This document shows, in pieces, positions 1 through 8,951 of a stretch of DNA of 42,935 nucleotides; position 1 is the first letter of the stretch, and every line of letters begins with the position of its first letter. The notes under the pieces were generated by a model that ran no database searches, was not told where the DNA came from, and saw nothing but the letters and a program-made list of their open reading frames with translations. The DNA lies in the NCBI GenBank assembly GCA_903882935.1, contig CAIRZB010000073.1, positions 1 through 42,935 of the forward strand, read 5' to 3'. The DNA is from an uncultured Parafilimonas sp. (GTDB lineage: Bacteria > Bacteroidota > Bacteroidia > Chitinophagales > Chitinophagaceae). Position numbers and translations under genes: made by a program.

Positions 1-125
1 ACGAATACCACTTCAGGTTCAACAGGAGAAATGCAATGGCGGGTACTTTTAATGCACTAATTGAACGTATGATGCAAGCCCCGCCTATACGTTTAGAAAA
101 TATTCAAAAACGAAGTGCGACCTAA
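1..125 (+). pseudogene. IS1595-type (ISXO2-like) transposase, C-terminal end only
   Basis: Frame 3 is open from the window edge to a TAA at 123-125. Its first residues, EYHFRFNRRN, match the C-terminal signature of ISXO2-like DDE transposases of the IS1595 family (usually E-x-x-F-R-F-N-R-R). The last 40 residues end in IRLENIQKRSAT. Only the 3' end is visible because the gene is cut by the window edge, so it may be intact outside. No terminal inverted repeat could be confirmed in the few bases between this stop and the next gene. The transposase family is recognised from the motif only. Confidence 0.7.
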
Positions 126-135
126 GTGCTAATTC

Positions 136-519
136 CTATGCTTCTTTATGCAGTGCGGGCAGTTTCTTAAACCTTTTCATTCGAAGCCTATCCACTTTTT
201 TGAGTGTCATAAAATCATAACTACCGAGAAACATCATTACAATCTCTGCCTCGTCACATGTATCAGAAAGCACTATTGCTGTATTTTCTAATCCAACATC
301 CCTTAGTAATATTTCTTTCACGGCAACAGGTATCTCTATTTGGAAGGACCCATTTAACGCTGTTCTGCCAACTACAACTGTGTCATTAATCACAATTGAT
401 GCGTATGGTACAATTTCCAAATCCTCATCAATTACCCTTCCTTTGATAGTCTTACTCTGGGCGTAAAGACATATTGAGGAAAAGCAAACGACAATAAAAA
501 TGAGTAATAATTTCTTCAT
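136..519 (-). CDS. Secreted protein with carboxypeptidase-regulatory-like domain
   Basis: The preferred start is the internal methionine of MKKLLLIF, which gives a clean Sec signal peptide (hydrophobic core, cleavage after LYAQ). The upstream ATG at 561 adds a charged, non-signal extension. After the signal comes K-T-I-K-G-R-V-I-D-E-D, the first strand of the carboxypeptidase-regulatory-like (CarboxypepD_reg) beta-sandwich. Typical downstream elements follow: VPYASIVIND, then G-R-T-A-L-N-G-S-F. This domain usually sits at the N-terminus of TonB-dependent receptors, but here it is about 127 aa and free-standing. It is probably periplasmic or surface exposed. The basic C-terminus (RLRMKRFKKL) is common among small secreted Bacteroidota proteins of unknown role. 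No operon partner is obvious. Confidence 0.75.
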   Translation of the reverse strand: MKKLLLIFIVVCFSSICLYAQSKTIKGRVIDEDLEIVPYASIVINDTVVVGRTALNGSFQIEIPVAVKEILLRDVGLENTAIVLSDTCDEAEIVMMFLGSYDFMTLKKVDRLRMKRFKKLPALHKEA

Positions 520-631
520 TCTATTATGGTTATGAAACCTACGTGAAAGGTCAAACCCCAACTTTAAAAAAGACTCGTTGGCTATTCAGAACTTTACGAA
601 CAACTGCCGAAACACCACTCCCAATACGCAC

Positions 632-2305
632 TTACCTCCCATCACACTTCACCACTAGCTTTTGCCCTGTTGGCAATATACTAAAAACATACGGCTGGCC
701 GGCTGCCGCTTTTTCAAATTTTCCCTGCGTGCATTTTACGGTATAAGCAAACCAGTCCAAAACTGCATCAATGCCATTTGCGTTGATGGCTGTAAAAGGC
801 AGCGTTGTTCCGGCGGCAACATTTAATTGCAACGCCCAATTAAAGGCAGGGTCTTTTGGCTGGCATACCACCTCAAAACAATTATCAAAAAAATGGATGG
901 CAAATTTCTCCCCTGTTGGTAAAGCCCAGGTTATCAGCAACTCCTTTTCGTTTATTTCTTTAATGGCAAGGTTCTTACAAGTAATTTCCGCCTGTTTGCC
1001 GTTTGGCAGCAGTTGCACCAGCCGCAGGCCGGCAGGTTCATCGGGCTTGCCCCAGTTATAGCCATCCACAAAAGGCAGGGTTTGGTAAATGCATTGGGTG
1101 GATGTGCCCGCAGTTTCCAAATAGGGGGATTTCAGCCTTTCATCAAACAGGTGTATATCCCTTATCCGGAGCGAATCATGCTGCCAAAATAGGCTGGCGC
1201 GGAAAAAACGGCTATTGTACCACACAGCTTTATGCCCCTCGTTACGGTAGTCTTTGATGGCCGTTACGGCCGTAGCCGGAGTGAGAGCATATTTTTGTTT
1301 AAACCATTTGCCGGAGGCTGCCAGCGTTTCCACCGTTATTTTGCCGGCCCTGCGCAGGGAATCAAAAATAGGTGCCTGCATCTCCAGCCCTTCGTGCATA
1401 TCCTTCCAGGTAAAGGAGTTTTCCTGGCCGGCCTGCGTATAGGCAAATGCCAGACAGGGTTCGTCGGCAAGGCTTTGCATAAACCAGCGTACCCAGTTGG
1501 CGTTTTTACCGGCATCCTTATACACCGGCTCCAACGTTACAACGCTTTGCATGCCGCTGCCAACACCGCTTTCGTATTGGTATATTGGGTCGCTCCCCAA
1601 CATCCGGAACACCGGCACCCCCACCTGCCCCTCCACTGTTTGCGCAGGCATATAGGCATTTAACCTGCTCGGGTAATAAGCCTGGTTCCAATAGCCACCC
1701 CAAAGCGTGTAACCGTCGGTGCCGGTTTGGTCCTTACAATTGGCACTGGCCACAATATGGTATTTGTCGTACATATAGGCCAGCGAATATTCGTCAATAA
1801 ACCAAGATGCTATGGATGAAGGGTACCTGCCAAATATGGCTTTGAACTTTTCCATGTACACATCCACCAACACCTTCCGCTCGGTTGGCGTATACCCGGT
1901 TGAGAAGCCCACATTGGCATGCCAATCCCAAGGGTAACGGCCCCGCCAAGTAAGGCCTGCGGCCTCTACTTGCGGCTGCGTAATCTCCCACCAGCCGCCC
2001 ACCTCGTCACCGGCGGCTATGCGGCTTTTAAGCAAGGTTTGGTAACGCGGCTCAATCAGCGCATCATATTGCAGCAAATAGGTGGCGGGTAAATGGTAAT
2101 GTGCGAAGAGGTTTATTTGGGATACCACTGTTTGGTACAGCACATCTTTGGTAATGGCTTCGTCGCGCGGCTCCAACAACCGTATAAAATTCACGATGTT
2201 TACAATGCGCTTGGCACCACGCGGGACCGGTTTTTTAGGAGCTGAAAACCCTTGCGCAACCATGGCGGCCAAAACAACAATGGCCAATACAAACCTGCGG
2301 AACAT
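632..2305 (-). CDS. Secreted polysaccharide-deacetylase/GH-barrel-like protein
   Basis: This 557 aa protein starts with a signal peptide (MFRRFVLAIVVLAAMVAQGFSAP). Residues about 33-330 resemble the NodB/GH57-like seven-stranded barrel found in hypothetical secreted proteins of Bacteroidota: strand VNIVNFIRLLEPRD, a helix-rich search region, GDEVGGWWEIT, WDWHANVGFSTGYTP and SWFIDEYS. The C-terminal 200 residues are beta-rich and resemble an accessory sandwich domain. A role in glycan deacetylation or hydrolysis at the cell surface is inferred from the fold pattern. I cannot point to a certain metal-binding HxxxH or catalytic pair. The gene stands alone, with large gaps on both sides. Confidence 0.55.
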   Translation of the reverse strand: MFRRFVLAIVVLAAMVAQGFSAPKKPVPRGAKRIVNIVNFIRLLEPRDEAITKDVLYQTVVSQINLFAHYHLPATYLLQYDALIEPRYQTLLKSRIAAGDEVGGWWEITQPQVEAAGLTWRGRYPWDWHANVGFSTGYTPTERKVLVDVYMEKFKAIFGRYPSSIASWFIDEYSLAYMYDKYHIVASANCKDQTGTDGYTLWGGYWNQAYYPSRLNAYMPAQTVEGQVGVPVFRMLGSDPIYQYESGVGSGMQSVVTLEPVYKDAGKNANWVRWFMQSLADEPCLAFAYTQAGQENSFTWKDMHEGLEMQAPIFDSLRRAGKITVETLAASGKWFKQKYALTPATAVTAIKDYRNEGHKAVWYNSRFFRASLFWQHDSLRIRDIHLFDERLKSPYLETAGTSTQCIYQTLPFVDGYNWGKPDEPAGLRLVQLLPNGKQAEITCKNLAIKEINEKELLITWALPTGEKFAIHFFDNCFEVVCQPKDPAFNWALQLNVAAGTTLPFTAINANGIDAVLDWFAYTVKCTQGKFEKAAAGQPYVFSILPTGQKLVVKCDGR

Positions 2306-2435
2306 ATTGAAAATATTTTACAGATAAAGAAACTGTTTGCGCCTTGCAGTGCCATCCTGTACTGTAGGCGATAATACCCCCGATGCTGTGGGGCCACGTA
2401 ACACTTAATAACCATGTAACCATCACCTAATCCCT

Positions 2436-3860
2436 TTACCTAACCAATACCACTACCCCTTTTATATTGGCTTCAACACTGCCCCTTTTATAACGGCAAA
2501 ACCAAACATACGCGCCTTGGGGCTGCGGCTGGGCATTGTAGGTGCCATCCCAGGCTTGGGCTGTTTGGCTGGCCTCAAATACTTTTTGGCCAAACCGATT
2601 ATACAACACAAGGCTATACATTTGAAACCGGTAGCTGGTGAGTATTTTAAAAACGTCATTGTACCCATCGTTATTCGGGTTAAAAGCAGTGGGGAAATTT
2701 ATGCTGCACGCCGTTTGGCTTATCGTAACCATGGCTGTTTGGGTTCCGCAGGCGTTGGTAACCGCTACCGCATACAAGCCCGGCTTTGTAACGGTAAAGC
2801 TGCTTTGCGTGGTTCCATCCTGCCAAATGTACTTGTTAAAGTTGCCCGGGGTAATATTTACGGAGTCGCCCTGGCAAAGCAACAATTGCGTGCCAAGGTT
2901 TGGCGTGGGGTTTTGCAAAACGGTAAGGTGTACGGTGCGTATGCTGTCGCAGCCGCCTTGGCCAGTGAATACATCGGTATATGTGCCGCTGGCCGTGTGC
3001 CCAAAATATTGTTGCCCACCGCAAATAGAGGTATCTATGGTGTATGCTGTTTTATGCACGGTCAACAGCAGCGTAACATTTGAGTCGCAGCCGGCCGCAG
3101 GGTGAAACGTATATAGGTAGCTGCCCTGTTTGGTAAAGGTTGAATCGCCAAATGTATAGCTGGTGCCTTCACAGATAGCTGCCACCGCCGTATCAGAAAG
3201 TGGCGGCAGGTTGTTTACCGTGCCTTGTATTAAAATGCCTGTTACTGGCGCAGATGAGGCTACTTGGATGATAACCTCATTATCGCCCGCCTGCCAGTTA
3301 TTGGCTAGGGATACGGTGATACCGGCGTTCTGCGAAGCACCGTCTGCCTGGTAGGGCGAAGGCTTGGGCATAATATTACCCAGATTCCCACTTTGTGCCA
3401 CACCGTTAACATATACCTCATAAATGGAATTATCGGCAAACAAGTCCAAATCTAACCTAAAGGCGTTTTTACCATTATATTTTTTGCCGCAGGGCGTTTT
3501 ACAGGGAAGGTTAAAATGGGTTTTGTAAAAAAAGAACCTATCCTTGGTATGCATACCTGATTGAACATACGACACCCAGGCGCTGCTATGGTAGGGGCTA
3601 ACGTAATACGACGTGGGAAAAGGGTCCATTACGACCGCAGGGCTGTAGCTGGCGTTGATTGAATCGGCAGCAGCTACCCAATTAAGGTCTTTAGCACCCG
3701 CCGCCAAAAAGTGACCCGCCCCGTCAACACCAGAATTGAACGCACTATTAGCGGGGTGAGGCCCCATTTCGGGTGCGCATTGGCTAAATAATTTATTTAT
3801 TGCCATAAGCAAAAACAATATGCTTATTACAAGCAATTTGGCAGCGTTGAAAAATGGCAT
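2436..3860 (-). CDS. T9SS type B sorting domain protein (gliding-motility C-terminal domain)
   Basis: The start at the second methionine (MPFFNAAKLLVISILF) gives a good signal peptide; the ATG at 3914 is an alternative. The N-terminal half carries a jelly-roll-like region (about 40-220). Two short repeats with the G-C-D-S signature follow (AAGCDSNVTLLLTV and QGGCDSIRTVHLTV), then an Ig/PKD-like module (DGTTQSSFTVTKPGLYAV). The last 90 residues are the CHU_C domain: FPTAFNPNNDGYNDVFK, LYNRFGQKVFE, W-D-G-T-Y and Q-P-Q-G-A-Y-V-W, ending in V-V-V-L-V-R. This domain directs export by the type IX secretion system and surface attachment. The substrate is unknown. It has the same architecture as the next gene upstream. 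Confidence 0.85.
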   Translation of the reverse strand: MPFFNAAKLLVISILFLLMAINKLFSQCAPEMGPHPANSAFNSGVDGAGHFLAAGAKDLNWVAAADSINASYSPAVVMDPFPTSYYVSPYHSSAWVSYVQSGMHTKDRFFFYKTHFNLPCKTPCGKKYNGKNAFRLDLDLFADNSIYEVYVNGVAQSGNLGNIMPKPSPYQADGASQNAGITVSLANNWQAGDNEVIIQVASSAPVTGILIQGTVNNLPPLSDTAVAAICEGTSYTFGDSTFTKQGSYLYTFHPAAGCDSNVTLLLTVHKTAYTIDTSICGGQQYFGHTASGTYTDVFTGQGGCDSIRTVHLTVLQNPTPNLGTQLLLCQGDSVNITPGNFNKYIWQDGTTQSSFTVTKPGLYAVAVTNACGTQTAMVTISQTACSINFPTAFNPNNDGYNDVFKILTSYRFQMYSLVLYNRFGQKVFEASQTAQAWDGTYNAQPQPQGAYVWFCRYKRGSVEANIKGVVVLVR

Positions 3861-4276
3861 TGGCAATCGTATTGTACTGAATGATGTGTTGATGCTTAAG
3901 CAATCAACAACCATTCAGTAGTGGCAGTTACATTAGCAGATAAATATAGCAAAATATTTTAGAATATGTATAGATATCGCTGGCTAATTGGGGGATTGCA
4001 GGAAGTTGGGATGTTATTAAATGGAAACTTATAACGAAATCAGGAAGGACGCATTAAAATAAGCATACCGCCAAAATATTCACCAAGCAATTATTAACTA
4101 AAACTGTTTAATTTCTCTTCGCACTTTCTGCTTAATAAGGTACATAATAAGGGCAAAGAAATTGGCATAAATTTGGTTAATGCATGACTGCCTTTCGCTA
4201 AAAAGATAAACATGGGGCAACACTGTTTCAAAACACCATAAAGCACCCGGCATACAGCACCAAGGTATCACCTCCC
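3861..4276. other. Intergenic gap, no gene seen
   Basis: AT-rich DNA between the two T9SS genes. Short open frames here (for example antisense to 4098-4397) have unlikely composition and no homology that I recognise. No convincing hairpin terminator and no exact TAnnTTTG promoter were found on the coding strand. Confidence 0.5.
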
Positions 4277-6460
4277 CTACCGCACCAGCACCACCGTGCC
4301 TTTTTGCGATACCGTCGGCCGCTGGTACAACTGATACTGACAAAACCAAACATACACACCGGCGGGCTGCGGCTGCCCGCTGATGGTGCCGTCCCACCCA
4401 TCGGCAGGGTTGTTGCTGGCAAAAACCTTTTGCCCCCAGCGGTTGTACACGGTAAAACTGTATTGGGTGGCAAGGCCCGCAAAGCCTGGCTTAAGCACAT
4501 CGTTAAAACCATCGCCGTTGGGCGTAAAGGCGTTGGGCAAGTACAAATACTCGGCACAGGCAGAGTCTATTACGCGTATGGAGTCAATCCCTTTACAACC
4601 GTTGGCATCTGTAACCTGTAATGTGTACACCCCGGCCGGAAAGGGGCTTATTGTAGGCGTGGTGGCACCAGTACTCCATAAATAGGTGTTGTAAATACTG
4701 GTAGCCCGCAAGGTGGCCATATTGTAAAAACACTTGGTAATACTGCCGGGCAAAAAGCCTGCCGGAACGGGCACGCCCACCACATTGGCCGTGTCGGTGG
4801 CTTGGCAGCCTGCACTGTCTTTAACGGTAACCCAGTAAGTACCCGGGGTGTTGATGGTGATGTTAGGCTGCGTGGTGCCATCATTCCAAACATAGCTAAC
4901 AAAACCCGCCGTTACAGTTACCACCAGTTGCGAGCCTTGGCATAACGGAATTTTTTTAGCTAGCGTGGCAGTGATAACATCGGTTGATATGGCAAAAGTA
5001 TCATTGGCAAGGCAGCCCAGGGCATCGGTGGCCTGCACCGTGTAAATGCCCGGTTGGCTCACCGTTACCGTGGGCGTGGTTGCACCGTCGCCCCATGTAT
5101 ATTGTGTAAAGCCTGCCCCAATCGCCAACGTTTTTGAAGAATCGGCACAAATCAGATAACGGAAGTTTTGGCTAGGGTTGTCGATTGCAATGGTAACGGT
5201 GGCATCAAGGCTGTCGCAGCCCAACGCGCCATTATAGCTATGGCTGTATACTCCAGCCGTTTTTACCGTGCTGTCGTTCCAGGGCAGCCGGTAGCCCTGC
5301 CCCAGGCAAAGGGTTTTGGCGGCACTGCTGGCTAATGGCGGGTTGCTTACGGTTAGGTTTAATGTAATGGTTGAGTCGCAGCCTGCCGCGCTGGTGGCAA
5401 CAAATGTGGCCACATTGCTGCCGCCTTTTGTTATTTGCTGGCCATGCCAGGTGTAAGGTAGTTGGCTGTAGCAAATGTACTGGCTGTCAATGCTTTTAAC
5501 GGGCGCAGGCACCTTAAAAAAAATATTGTTCGAAGGCAGTTGCAACTGGCTGTTACACAACCCCAATAAGGTATTGCCATCGGTACCTTGCTTTGCGGCA
5601 ATGGTATAATTGCCGGGCGCGGGTGGTGTTGCAAGGGTTAACGTTATGGTGCTGGTATAGCCTGTGGTGCCTGTGCAGTTAACCGCTGATGCGCTGGTGA
5701 TGGTAATAGACGGGGTGATGCTGAAATCGCTGCCGTCGGCTGCAATAGAACTGCACAAAACAGGTTTGGTTACCTGCAGTGTTATGGTGTTTGTACTAAC
5801 GCATGGCAGTGCGTTTACACTGGCCAATACCGGTGGCTGTGTTTGGTCGAAAGCCGCAGTGGATCCTGAAAAATCAATGGTAAAACCTTTGCTGGGGCCA
5901 GGGTTGTCGTCATGGCCAAAATTATTAACCATAACTAGGTAAGTTTCCCCCGCCTTGGCACTGATGTATTGGCAAAAAGAAGAGCCGAAAGTACCGTCTG
6001 CCACGGAATTGACTGTTGAGGTTAAGCTTAACCCAACAATGCCCCCAGGATTGCTGCCCGTAAAATTATTGTTGTTATTGCAACGCACCGCATTTGCAGA
6101 TGATAAGCTGCCGCAGGGCACATTGGTGGCATTTACCACGGAAAAATCGTAATCGTCGATAGGGTCTAAAGGGATAATTTTGAAAACAATGGTGCCGCTG
6201 GCACTTACTTGCAGCTTTAACCAAACTGAATTGCCCTCTCCACTACCGCAGGGGGTTTGGGTAAGGTCGTTCACCAGGCCCACACCCTGGTAGCTGTAGG
6301 GTGTAGAGAAAGTGGTGCCGCAAATACCAAGGGCATTGCAGGCATCCTGCTCCGGCTGGTTGGGCGGCAGCAGGTGAATTTGGCAATTGGCTATTGGGTG
6401 TATAAGGCAACAGGTTGCTGTTAATACTATAAAAACTGCTAGTTTCCGTACCATTGGCAT
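4277..6460 (-). CDS. Large T9SS type B cell-surface protein with repeated Ig/PKD-like modules
   Basis: The protein is 727 aa with a signal peptide (MPMVRKLAVFIVLTATCCLIHPIANCQ). Residues about 35-200 resemble a proprotein-convertase-P/pre-peptidase-type sandwich (CNALGICGTTFSTPYSY, DYDFSVVNAT, FTGSNPGG). An SbsA/Ig-like module follows, then several about 80 aa repeats marked by AAGCDSTITLNLTV, ALGCDSLDATVTI, Y-T-W-G-D-G-A-T-T-P and Y-V-W-N-D-G-T-T-Q-P. The C-terminus is a full CHU_C domain (LPNAFTPNGDGFNDVLKPG, VYNRWGQKVFASNN, GWDGTISGQPQPAGVYVW, VVLVR), a T9SS cargo signal. It is probably an adhesin-like or structural surface protein. No enzyme domain is visible. It is a likely paralogue of the gene at 2436-3860 in its C-terminal half. 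Confidence 0.85.
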   Translation of the reverse strand: MPMVRKLAVFIVLTATCCLIHPIANCQIHLLPPNQPEQDACNALGICGTTFSTPYSYQGVGLVNDLTQTPCGSGEGNSVWLKLQVSASGTIVFKIIPLDPIDDYDFSVVNATNVPCGSLSSANAVRCNNNNNFTGSNPGGIVGLSLTSTVNSVADGTFGSSFCQYISAKAGETYLVMVNNFGHDDNPGPSKGFTIDFSGSTAAFDQTQPPVLASVNALPCVSTNTITLQVTKPVLCSSIAADGSDFSITPSITITSASAVNCTGTTGYTSTITLTLATPPAPGNYTIAAKQGTDGNTLLGLCNSQLQLPSNNIFFKVPAPVKSIDSQYICYSQLPYTWHGQQITKGGSNVATFVATSAAGCDSTITLNLTVSNPPLASSAAKTLCLGQGYRLPWNDSTVKTAGVYSHSYNGALGCDSLDATVTIAIDNPSQNFRYLICADSSKTLAIGAGFTQYTWGDGATTPTVTVSQPGIYTVQATDALGCLANDTFAISTDVITATLAKKIPLCQGSQLVVTVTAGFVSYVWNDGTTQPNITINTPGTYWVTVKDSAGCQATDTANVVGVPVPAGFLPGSITKCFYNMATLRATSIYNTYLWSTGATTPTISPFPAGVYTLQVTDANGCKGIDSIRVIDSACAEYLYLPNAFTPNGDGFNDVLKPGFAGLATQYSFTVYNRWGQKVFASNNPADGWDGTISGQPQPAGVYVWFCQYQLYQRPTVSQKGTVVLVR

Positions 6461-6663
6461 AAAGATATAGAATTTTCAAGACTGGTCTTTAACAGCACGC
6501 ACCTTCGCCCCTTTTACGGTAACGGCAGCCAGTTGTAGCTGCCTTACAGTTAGGATGGCTTTTCCACATTAACACAACAAAATTTTACCCATGCAAAGTT
6601 TGTGCAGTAGGGGTTTCATCTACCTCCAAACGCTGCATTTAGGGCTATTTTAACAATCCTAAA

Positions 6664-6717
6664 AAACAGTACCCGGAAAACCCATAACTTAAAAGGGGCT
6701 TCCGGGTATTGCTGTTT
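6664..6717 (-). terminator. Rho-independent terminator of the lipoprotein gene
   Basis: The arms 6670-6678 (TACCCGGAA) and 6700-6708 (TTCCGGGTA) pair perfectly. An outer helix (6664-6669 with 6712-6717) is separated by a three-base bulge. On the minus strand the stem is followed by a run of T. It lies just downstream of the gene ending at 6752. Confidence 0.75.
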
Positions 6718-6751
6718 ACAACCAACCATTTATTGCCGATGGTAACAATTG

Positions 6752-7186
6752 CTATTTGCTAAGTGTATAAATGGTTTGGGTACCTGCGTCAACACCGTAT
6801 TTGCTATGTTCCAGTATTGGATTACCATTGGTGATTGATTTGAGTACAATACTGTTTAAATGCACCCCTGTTTCAATGGCAACAGAAGTATCTTTCAATA
6901 GGTTGTATTTTAAAGTGTCGTATGTTTCTAGCTCGTGCTGCTGGTTTATGTAAAAGTCAATCGTGCCCTTCTTAGAAAAATCAACGTAATCGGTCGCTTT
7001 CGCATTGTACATGGTATCCCATACAATGCCTCTTGGCAACAAAATTGAATTTACCTTAATGGTACGTACCACCCATTTGCTGTACAGTTGTTTGCTGTAA
7101 GCGCTTGTGCCATTAATTGTTTTTTTGCAAGAGGCGAGGGATAGCAAGGACGTTACCAGCGCGAATAAAAGAAAACACCTTTTCAT
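6752..7186 (-). CDS. Lipocalin-like lipoprotein
   Basis: This 144 aa protein has a lipoprotein signal: MKRCFLLFALVTSLLSLASC with the lipobox L-A-S-C and the lipid-bearing Cys at 20. It continues K-K-T-I-N-G. The rest is beta-rich: SKWVVRTIKVNSILL, TDYVDFSKKGTIDFYI, YNLLKDTSVAI and QTIYTLSK. This pattern is typical of the small lipocalin-like proteins abundant in Bacteroidota, where W and V/I residues alternate along an antiparallel barrel. It is predicted to be anchored in the inner or outer membrane facing the periplasm. The ligand is unknown. It is a single gene with its own terminator. Confidence 0.65.
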   Translation of the reverse strand: MKRCFLLFALVTSLLSLASCKKTINGTSAYSKQLYSKWVVRTIKVNSILLPRGIVWDTMYNAKATDYVDFSKKGTIDFYINQQHELETYDTLKYNLLKDTSVAIETGVHLNSIVLKSITNGNPILEHSKYGVDAGTQTIYTLSK

Positions 7187-7281
7187 AACTTTTTTTCTTT
7201 TACTGACTTACCGGCACGATAAACCGTTGCAATAATTTATTTCTTAACAATTGCGCAACAATGGCAAGCAAATCGTGAATT

Positions 7282-8028
7282 TTATTTTTTTTGCAAGGCC
7301 GGCAGCCTATACTTTGCCGCCAATGGGCCATATTCTTCTGCCGGTATCTGCACAAGCAACGGGTTCTTTTTGGCATTTATCCAATGTAGTAGTTGTAGTA
7401 TGTCTGCCTCTTGCATGGCAGTGCATCCTTCGGTACCTTCGTGGTTGTTTTCCCAAATATGCATAAATATGCAACTGCCATGGCCCGGTGAAGGGTTGGT
7501 GGCATTGTGGTTAACAAAAAGGCCCCATTTGTAGTAATTATCCTTCCGGTGCATGTACTCAAAGCTGTTCCAGTCGCTTTTGGTGCTGTCTTTATGCAGC
7601 AGCGTATTGTAGTGTGTGCTGTGCATATCATCCACGCAAATAACCGTGTCGGCCGCTTTGGTGTATCGGTTTTTAATCCATTGTGCGTCCGCATTGTCGG
7701 CATAACCAAAAGCAGTGCCGATGGTAAATATCCCCGCAGGGGCCTTTAGGTCGCCTTCTTTTTTTATTGGCGCACCGGTTATGTTTAACGGCACCAACCC
7801 ATCGCCTATGCCCAGCCCATTGCTACCCACCACTACCTCATTACTAAATTTCAACACCCATTGGCCATGTTGTTTTTCGTAGGCATACAGGGTACCCTGC
7901 AAGCTGGCCCAACCGTTGGTGATCACCACCATCAGTTGTTGTGATTGTAGGCTGGTTGCGTGCGGTTGCGCGTTTGCCACATAGGTAAATAGCTGTATGC
8001 AGACGAAGAGGCGAAGCAAATGTTTCAT
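7282..8028 (-). CDS. L,D-transpeptidase family protein (YkuD-like)
   Basis: The 248 aa protein has a signal peptide ending V-A-N-A-Q. The catalytic region is visible at residues about 183-205: H-G-S-C-I-F-M-H (His190), then G-T-E-G-C-T-A-M (Cys202). This matches the H-x(n)-S/T-x-G-C active site of YkuD-type L,D-transpeptidases, which cross-link peptidoglycan or attach proteins to it in the periplasm. The upstream region has the usual KAPAGIFTIGTAFGY segment that precedes the active site. Length fits the COG3786-like subgroup. The gene is not in an operon with the flanking genes. The catalytic Cys and His are both present, so it is likely active. Confidence 0.85.
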   Translation of the reverse strand: MKHLLRLFVCIQLFTYVANAQPHATSLQSQQLMVVITNGWASLQGTLYAYEKQHGQWVLKFSNEVVVGSNGLGIGDGLVPLNITGAPIKKEGDLKAPAGIFTIGTAFGYADNADAQWIKNRYTKAADTVICVDDMHSTHYNTLLHKDSTKSDWNSFEYMHRKDNYYKWGLFVNHNATNPSPGHGSCIFMHIWENNHEGTEGCTAMQEADILQLLHWINAKKNPLLVQIPAEEYGPLAAKYRLPALQKK

Positions 8029-8114
8029 ACTGCAAAATAAGGAATTTAGGAATTGACTATTTTAAGGTGAAATTTTGAGCGAACGCTTGACGTTGGAAAG
8101 AGCTTACTTCCCAA

Positions 8115-8525
8115 TTAAACATCTTTTATGATTTTTAGAAAAGTTTCTGAATTTATTATATTTACGGTGGGGAAAGCCAACAGTTTGGCGGCTGAAAAAT
8201 GATTGTCGTCGGTTACCAGATAATCTGCATTTGCTGCAAATGCCACATCAAAAAATTTATTGTCGTCAGCGTCAGCATTAATTGCATGCCAGAAGTAAAA
8301 AACTCGTTGAAAAATTATATCGGGCGATTCAACAAAAACTTCTAATATAATTTCTGCGGCACCCACTGCGGCATGCTCTAGTAGAATCTCCTCATATTCG
8401 TGTAAAATATCTTGAGACAGAATTAATTGGAATTTACCATTAACAAACGAATCCCAAATTGGCCTGAATTTACTTTGCTTTCCAATTGACACTAACAGAA
8501 CATTCGAATCAAGCACAATTTTCAT
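8115..8525 (-). CDS. PIN-domain toxin, putative toxin-antitoxin ribonuclease
   Basis: The 136 aa protein has the PIN fold acidic cluster: Asp6 in MKIVLDSNVLL, Glu in SQDILHEYEEILLEH, then DADDNKFFDVAFAANADYLVTDDNHF. These residues bind Mg/Mn in PIN ribonucleases, and the pattern matches the PIN family of putative TA toxins (COG1569 type). Its ATG overlaps the stop of the upstream gene by four bases (ATGA, 8522-8525), implying translational coupling with the presumed antitoxin. The RNA target is unknown. Confidence 0.85.
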   Translation of the reverse strand: MKIVLDSNVLLVSIGKQSKFRPIWDSFVNGKFQLILSQDILHEYEEILLEHAAVGAAEIILEVFVESPDIIFQRVFYFWHAINADADDNKFFDVAFAANADYLVTDDNHFSAAKLLAFPTVNIINSETFLKIIKDV

Positions 8526-8779
8526 TTACTTGCCTTGTTTGGAACCCGAAAGTGTTGTCTACTTAATGCCTCGTAGGTTTCGGCCGTAACATTGTTTTCA
8601 ACTTCCCAATTTTCCACAATTTCATCAAGACGCTTACTTAATAACTGCACCGCAAGCCTACGCATTTGTACAAAATCGGCTTCCGGCAGCGGTTTTTTCA
8701 GCAGCCTCAACATAATCATCTGCTGCTCGTTCAACGGTATGGAAATAGGTTCATTTGCCTGCATATCTGTAAAATTCAC
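8522..8779 (-). CDS. Putative antitoxin paired with PIN toxin
   Basis: The 85 aa acidic/helical protein overlaps the PIN gene start by ATGA. That arrangement, the gene order antitoxin first and the small size are what is expected for the PIN toxin partner. Visible pieces are PLNEQQMIMLRLLKKPLPEADFVQMRRLAVQLLSKRLDEIVENWE, which form two or three helices, and a short tail ending RQHFRVPNKASK that may wrap the toxin. No clear RHH or AbrB motif is present. The start could be Met1 or Met6 (MQANEPI). The antitoxin role is inferred from context. Confidence 0.7.
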   Translation of the reverse strand: MNFTDMQANEPISIPLNEQQMIMLRLLKKPLPEADFVQMRRLAVQLLSKRLDEIVENWEVENNVTAETYEALSRQHFRVPNKASK

Positions 8780-8951
8780 TGTAAATATACAGATTTAGGC
8801 AAAGTTGGTTAGTGAAAATTCATCAAGAAACGCTATGCAACTGCCTTAACAACGTTTCTATCTACAAACTTTGGCATAAATTCCAGTAAATCAATTTCTT
8901 TTCTATCAACTTATGGAAATTTCCAGTGTCGGCATCTAATTTCGCATCAAC

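Noticed and set aside
4098-4397. A 99-codon minus-strand frame with Cys/His/Arg-rich text
   Set aside because: It overlaps the 3' end of the T9SS gene in another frame and reads like a shadow frame; nothing supports it as a gene.
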